Positions 4,134 through 5,177 of a DNA stretch of 5,177 nucleotides are shown in pieces; within the stretch, counting starts at the first letter, position 1, and each line of letters starts with the position of its first letter. A program made the position numbers and the translations under genes. This DNA comes from an uncultured Eubacteriales bacterium. GTDB taxonomy: Bacteria; Bacillota; Clostridia; Peptostreptococcales; Anaerovoracaceae. The notes under the pieces were generated by a model. The model saw nothing but the letters and a program-made list of their open reading frames with translations, made no database searches and was not told the DNA's origin. The stretch lies in the NCBI GenBank assembly GCA_902797195.1, contig CADBRY010000125.1, positions 1-5,177 on the forward strand. The letters are read 5' to 3'.

Positions 4134-5177
4134 ATGAAAAGCAAGAAAATAAAGATCATAATAGCATCCCTGGCGGTCGTACTGCTGGCAGGCGGAGCCG
4201 CTACATTGGCTTTCCTTACAGATACTACCGACCTGTTGACCAACGTGTTCCAGAAGGGTAAGAAATATACCCTTACTTATCATGCGAATACGGGAAGCGA
4301 GGAAGAAGACGCCAAGGTCAAGGTGCCGGATGAGCAGAATGAATACATTACTGATAATACAGAAGAGGTCATATTTCAAATCTCTGCAGACAAACCAGTG
4401 AGAGAAGGCTTCAGATTTGAAGGATGGTACCTAAACAAAGATTGCACAGGAGATGCTGTCTCCGGAACACATACAACATCTGAGAAACAAACTGATCTGT
4501 ATGCTAAATGGAAGATAGCATATACACTGATTTATGATGCAAATGGTGGTAGTAATCCTCCGGAATCAGTGGAGGAGGAAGATATAAGTACTAGTCCGTA
4601 CACCTTCCCATCTATTGCCGAACAGGGCGATATGATCGGACCTCCGGAAGCGAATGGAAGCAGTGATCATCGCGTGTTCCTGTATTGGGCAGAAAAAGAA
4701 GCTGATGGAACTCTTTCCACTGATCCGAGCAAACAATATACAAGCGATGGAAAACTTGCATATGATAATGCTGATCAGGATTACGATGGAGATAAAGTTG
4801 ACGGATTTACTACTCAGGCTACTGTAAATTCTCAGAACAGGTCCAAAACTTTGTATGCGGTCTGGGCAACGAAGTATGAGTTGAAGTACAGTTTGCATCC
4901 AAAGCTTGCAGGAAGTCATGGCCCTGTTCCGGACACACAGACAAGAGTAACAACTAATAAAGAGCATAGGTTTAATATCCCTGAAAGGATTGACAAAGAA
5001 AAAGCCGAGGCTACAGGCAAAAAGGAAAATGCTCCTACCCGTGATCACAAATACTACTGGGGTTGGTGGAGTGACCAGGATCCTTATGAGGCCGACGGGG
5101 TAACTTTGAATACCACAGAGGTGTTTGATGATACGAAGGGATATGACTACCCCGGTAACTATAAGTTGACCTGGGAA
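4134..5177 (+). CDS. Repeat-bearing surface protein with SipW-type signal and Listeria-Bacteroides (InlB B-type) repeats, 3' end outside window
   Basis: The frame is open for 348 codons to the window edge. MKSKKIK and a hydrophobic core (8-23) lead to GGAATLA-FLTDTTDLLTNVFQKG, again a SipW-type signal with cleavage expected after Ala26. The body then changes character. Residues 45-126 form a Listeria-Bacteroides repeat: YTLTYHANTG opening strand, central GFRFEGWYLNKDCTG (92-106), closing TDLYAKW (120-126). A second, longer copy spans 130-244: YTLIYDANGG, FLYWAEKEADG, KTLYAVW. A third, more diverged copy starts at 248 (YELKYSL) with YYWGWWSDQD at 307-316 and runs off the edge. Such repeats adopt small beta-grasp-like folds in surface proteins, including internalins. 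It follows the second exported-protein gene by 13 bases. A C-terminal anchor, if any, is beyond the window. It is probably an adhesive or scaffold partner of the two smaller proteins, by inference from context. Codons look more AT-rich than in the left block. Confidence 0.87.
   Translation, partial: MKSKKIKIIIASLAVVLLAGGAATLAFLTDTTDLLTNVFQKGKKYTLTYHANTGSEEEDAKVKVPDEQNEYITDNTEEVIFQISADKPVREGFRFEGWYLNKDCTGDAVSGTHTTSEKQTDLYAKWKIAYTLIYDANGGSNPPESVEEEDISTSPYTFPSIAEQGDMIGPPEANGSSDHRVFLYWAEKEADGTLSTDPSKQYTSDGKLAYDNADQDYDGDKVDGFTTQATVNSQNRSKTLYAVWATKYELKYSLHPKLAGSHGPVPDTQTRVTTNKEHRFNIPERIDKEKAEATGKKENAPTRDHKYYWGWWSDQDPYEADGVTLNTTEVFDDTKGYDYPGNYKLTWE

Noticed and set aside
3578..4243. Minus-strand open frame, 221 codons
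   Set aside because: Shadow of the second and third exported-protein genes, crossing their junction, without a ribosome site or family motif.

Overview
The window looks like a chromosomal segment from a low-to-mid GC Gram-positive anaerobe of the Clostridia, most likely Lachnospiraceae-like. This is an inference. It rests on Shine-Dalgarno sequences of the AGGAGG type, a SipW-type signal peptidase with small TasA/camelysin-like exported proteins, and a radical SAM/TPR gene pair of a kind common in that group. No marker gene fixes the species. All credible genes are on the + strand.

Left block (1-2373): the 3' end of a radical SAM enzyme, a 410-residue TPR protein with a charged coiled-coil tail, and a SipW-like (Ser/His, ER-type) type I signal peptidase. 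The gaps are 48 and 9 bases and no terminator is visible between them, so they read as one transcription unit.

Intergenic block (2374-2945): 572 bases without a gene, AT-rich in the middle and dense in symmetry. It has three copies of an 11-mer (two in tandem, one inverted) whose core fits the DnaA-box consensus TTATNCACA. It also has two 22-bp dyads of identical geometry, a GC-rich hairpin, a good sigma-A promoter with an inverted repeat over its -35 and spacer, and a roughly 120-nt leader that begins with a stable hairpin.

Right block (2946-5177): three tightly spaced genes for exported proteins. Each begins with a SipW-dependent signal peptide: a basic start, a hydrophobic core, then A-[Y/F]-[F/Y/L] followed by a polar stretch and N-x-[F/V]-x-x-G or similar. 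The first two are small TasA/camelysin-type proteins. The third is larger, runs off the window, and carries Listeria-Bacteroides (InlB B-type) repeats after the same type of signal.

Together this reads as a locus for export and assembly of an extracellular fibre or surface matrix. The dedicated signal peptidase is made from the upstream housekeeping-like unit, and its presumed three substrates come from a separate, possibly regulated operon. The repeat-bearing third protein could be an adhesive or anchoring component. The signal-peptide match between protease and substrates is visible in the sequence; the assembly model is inference.
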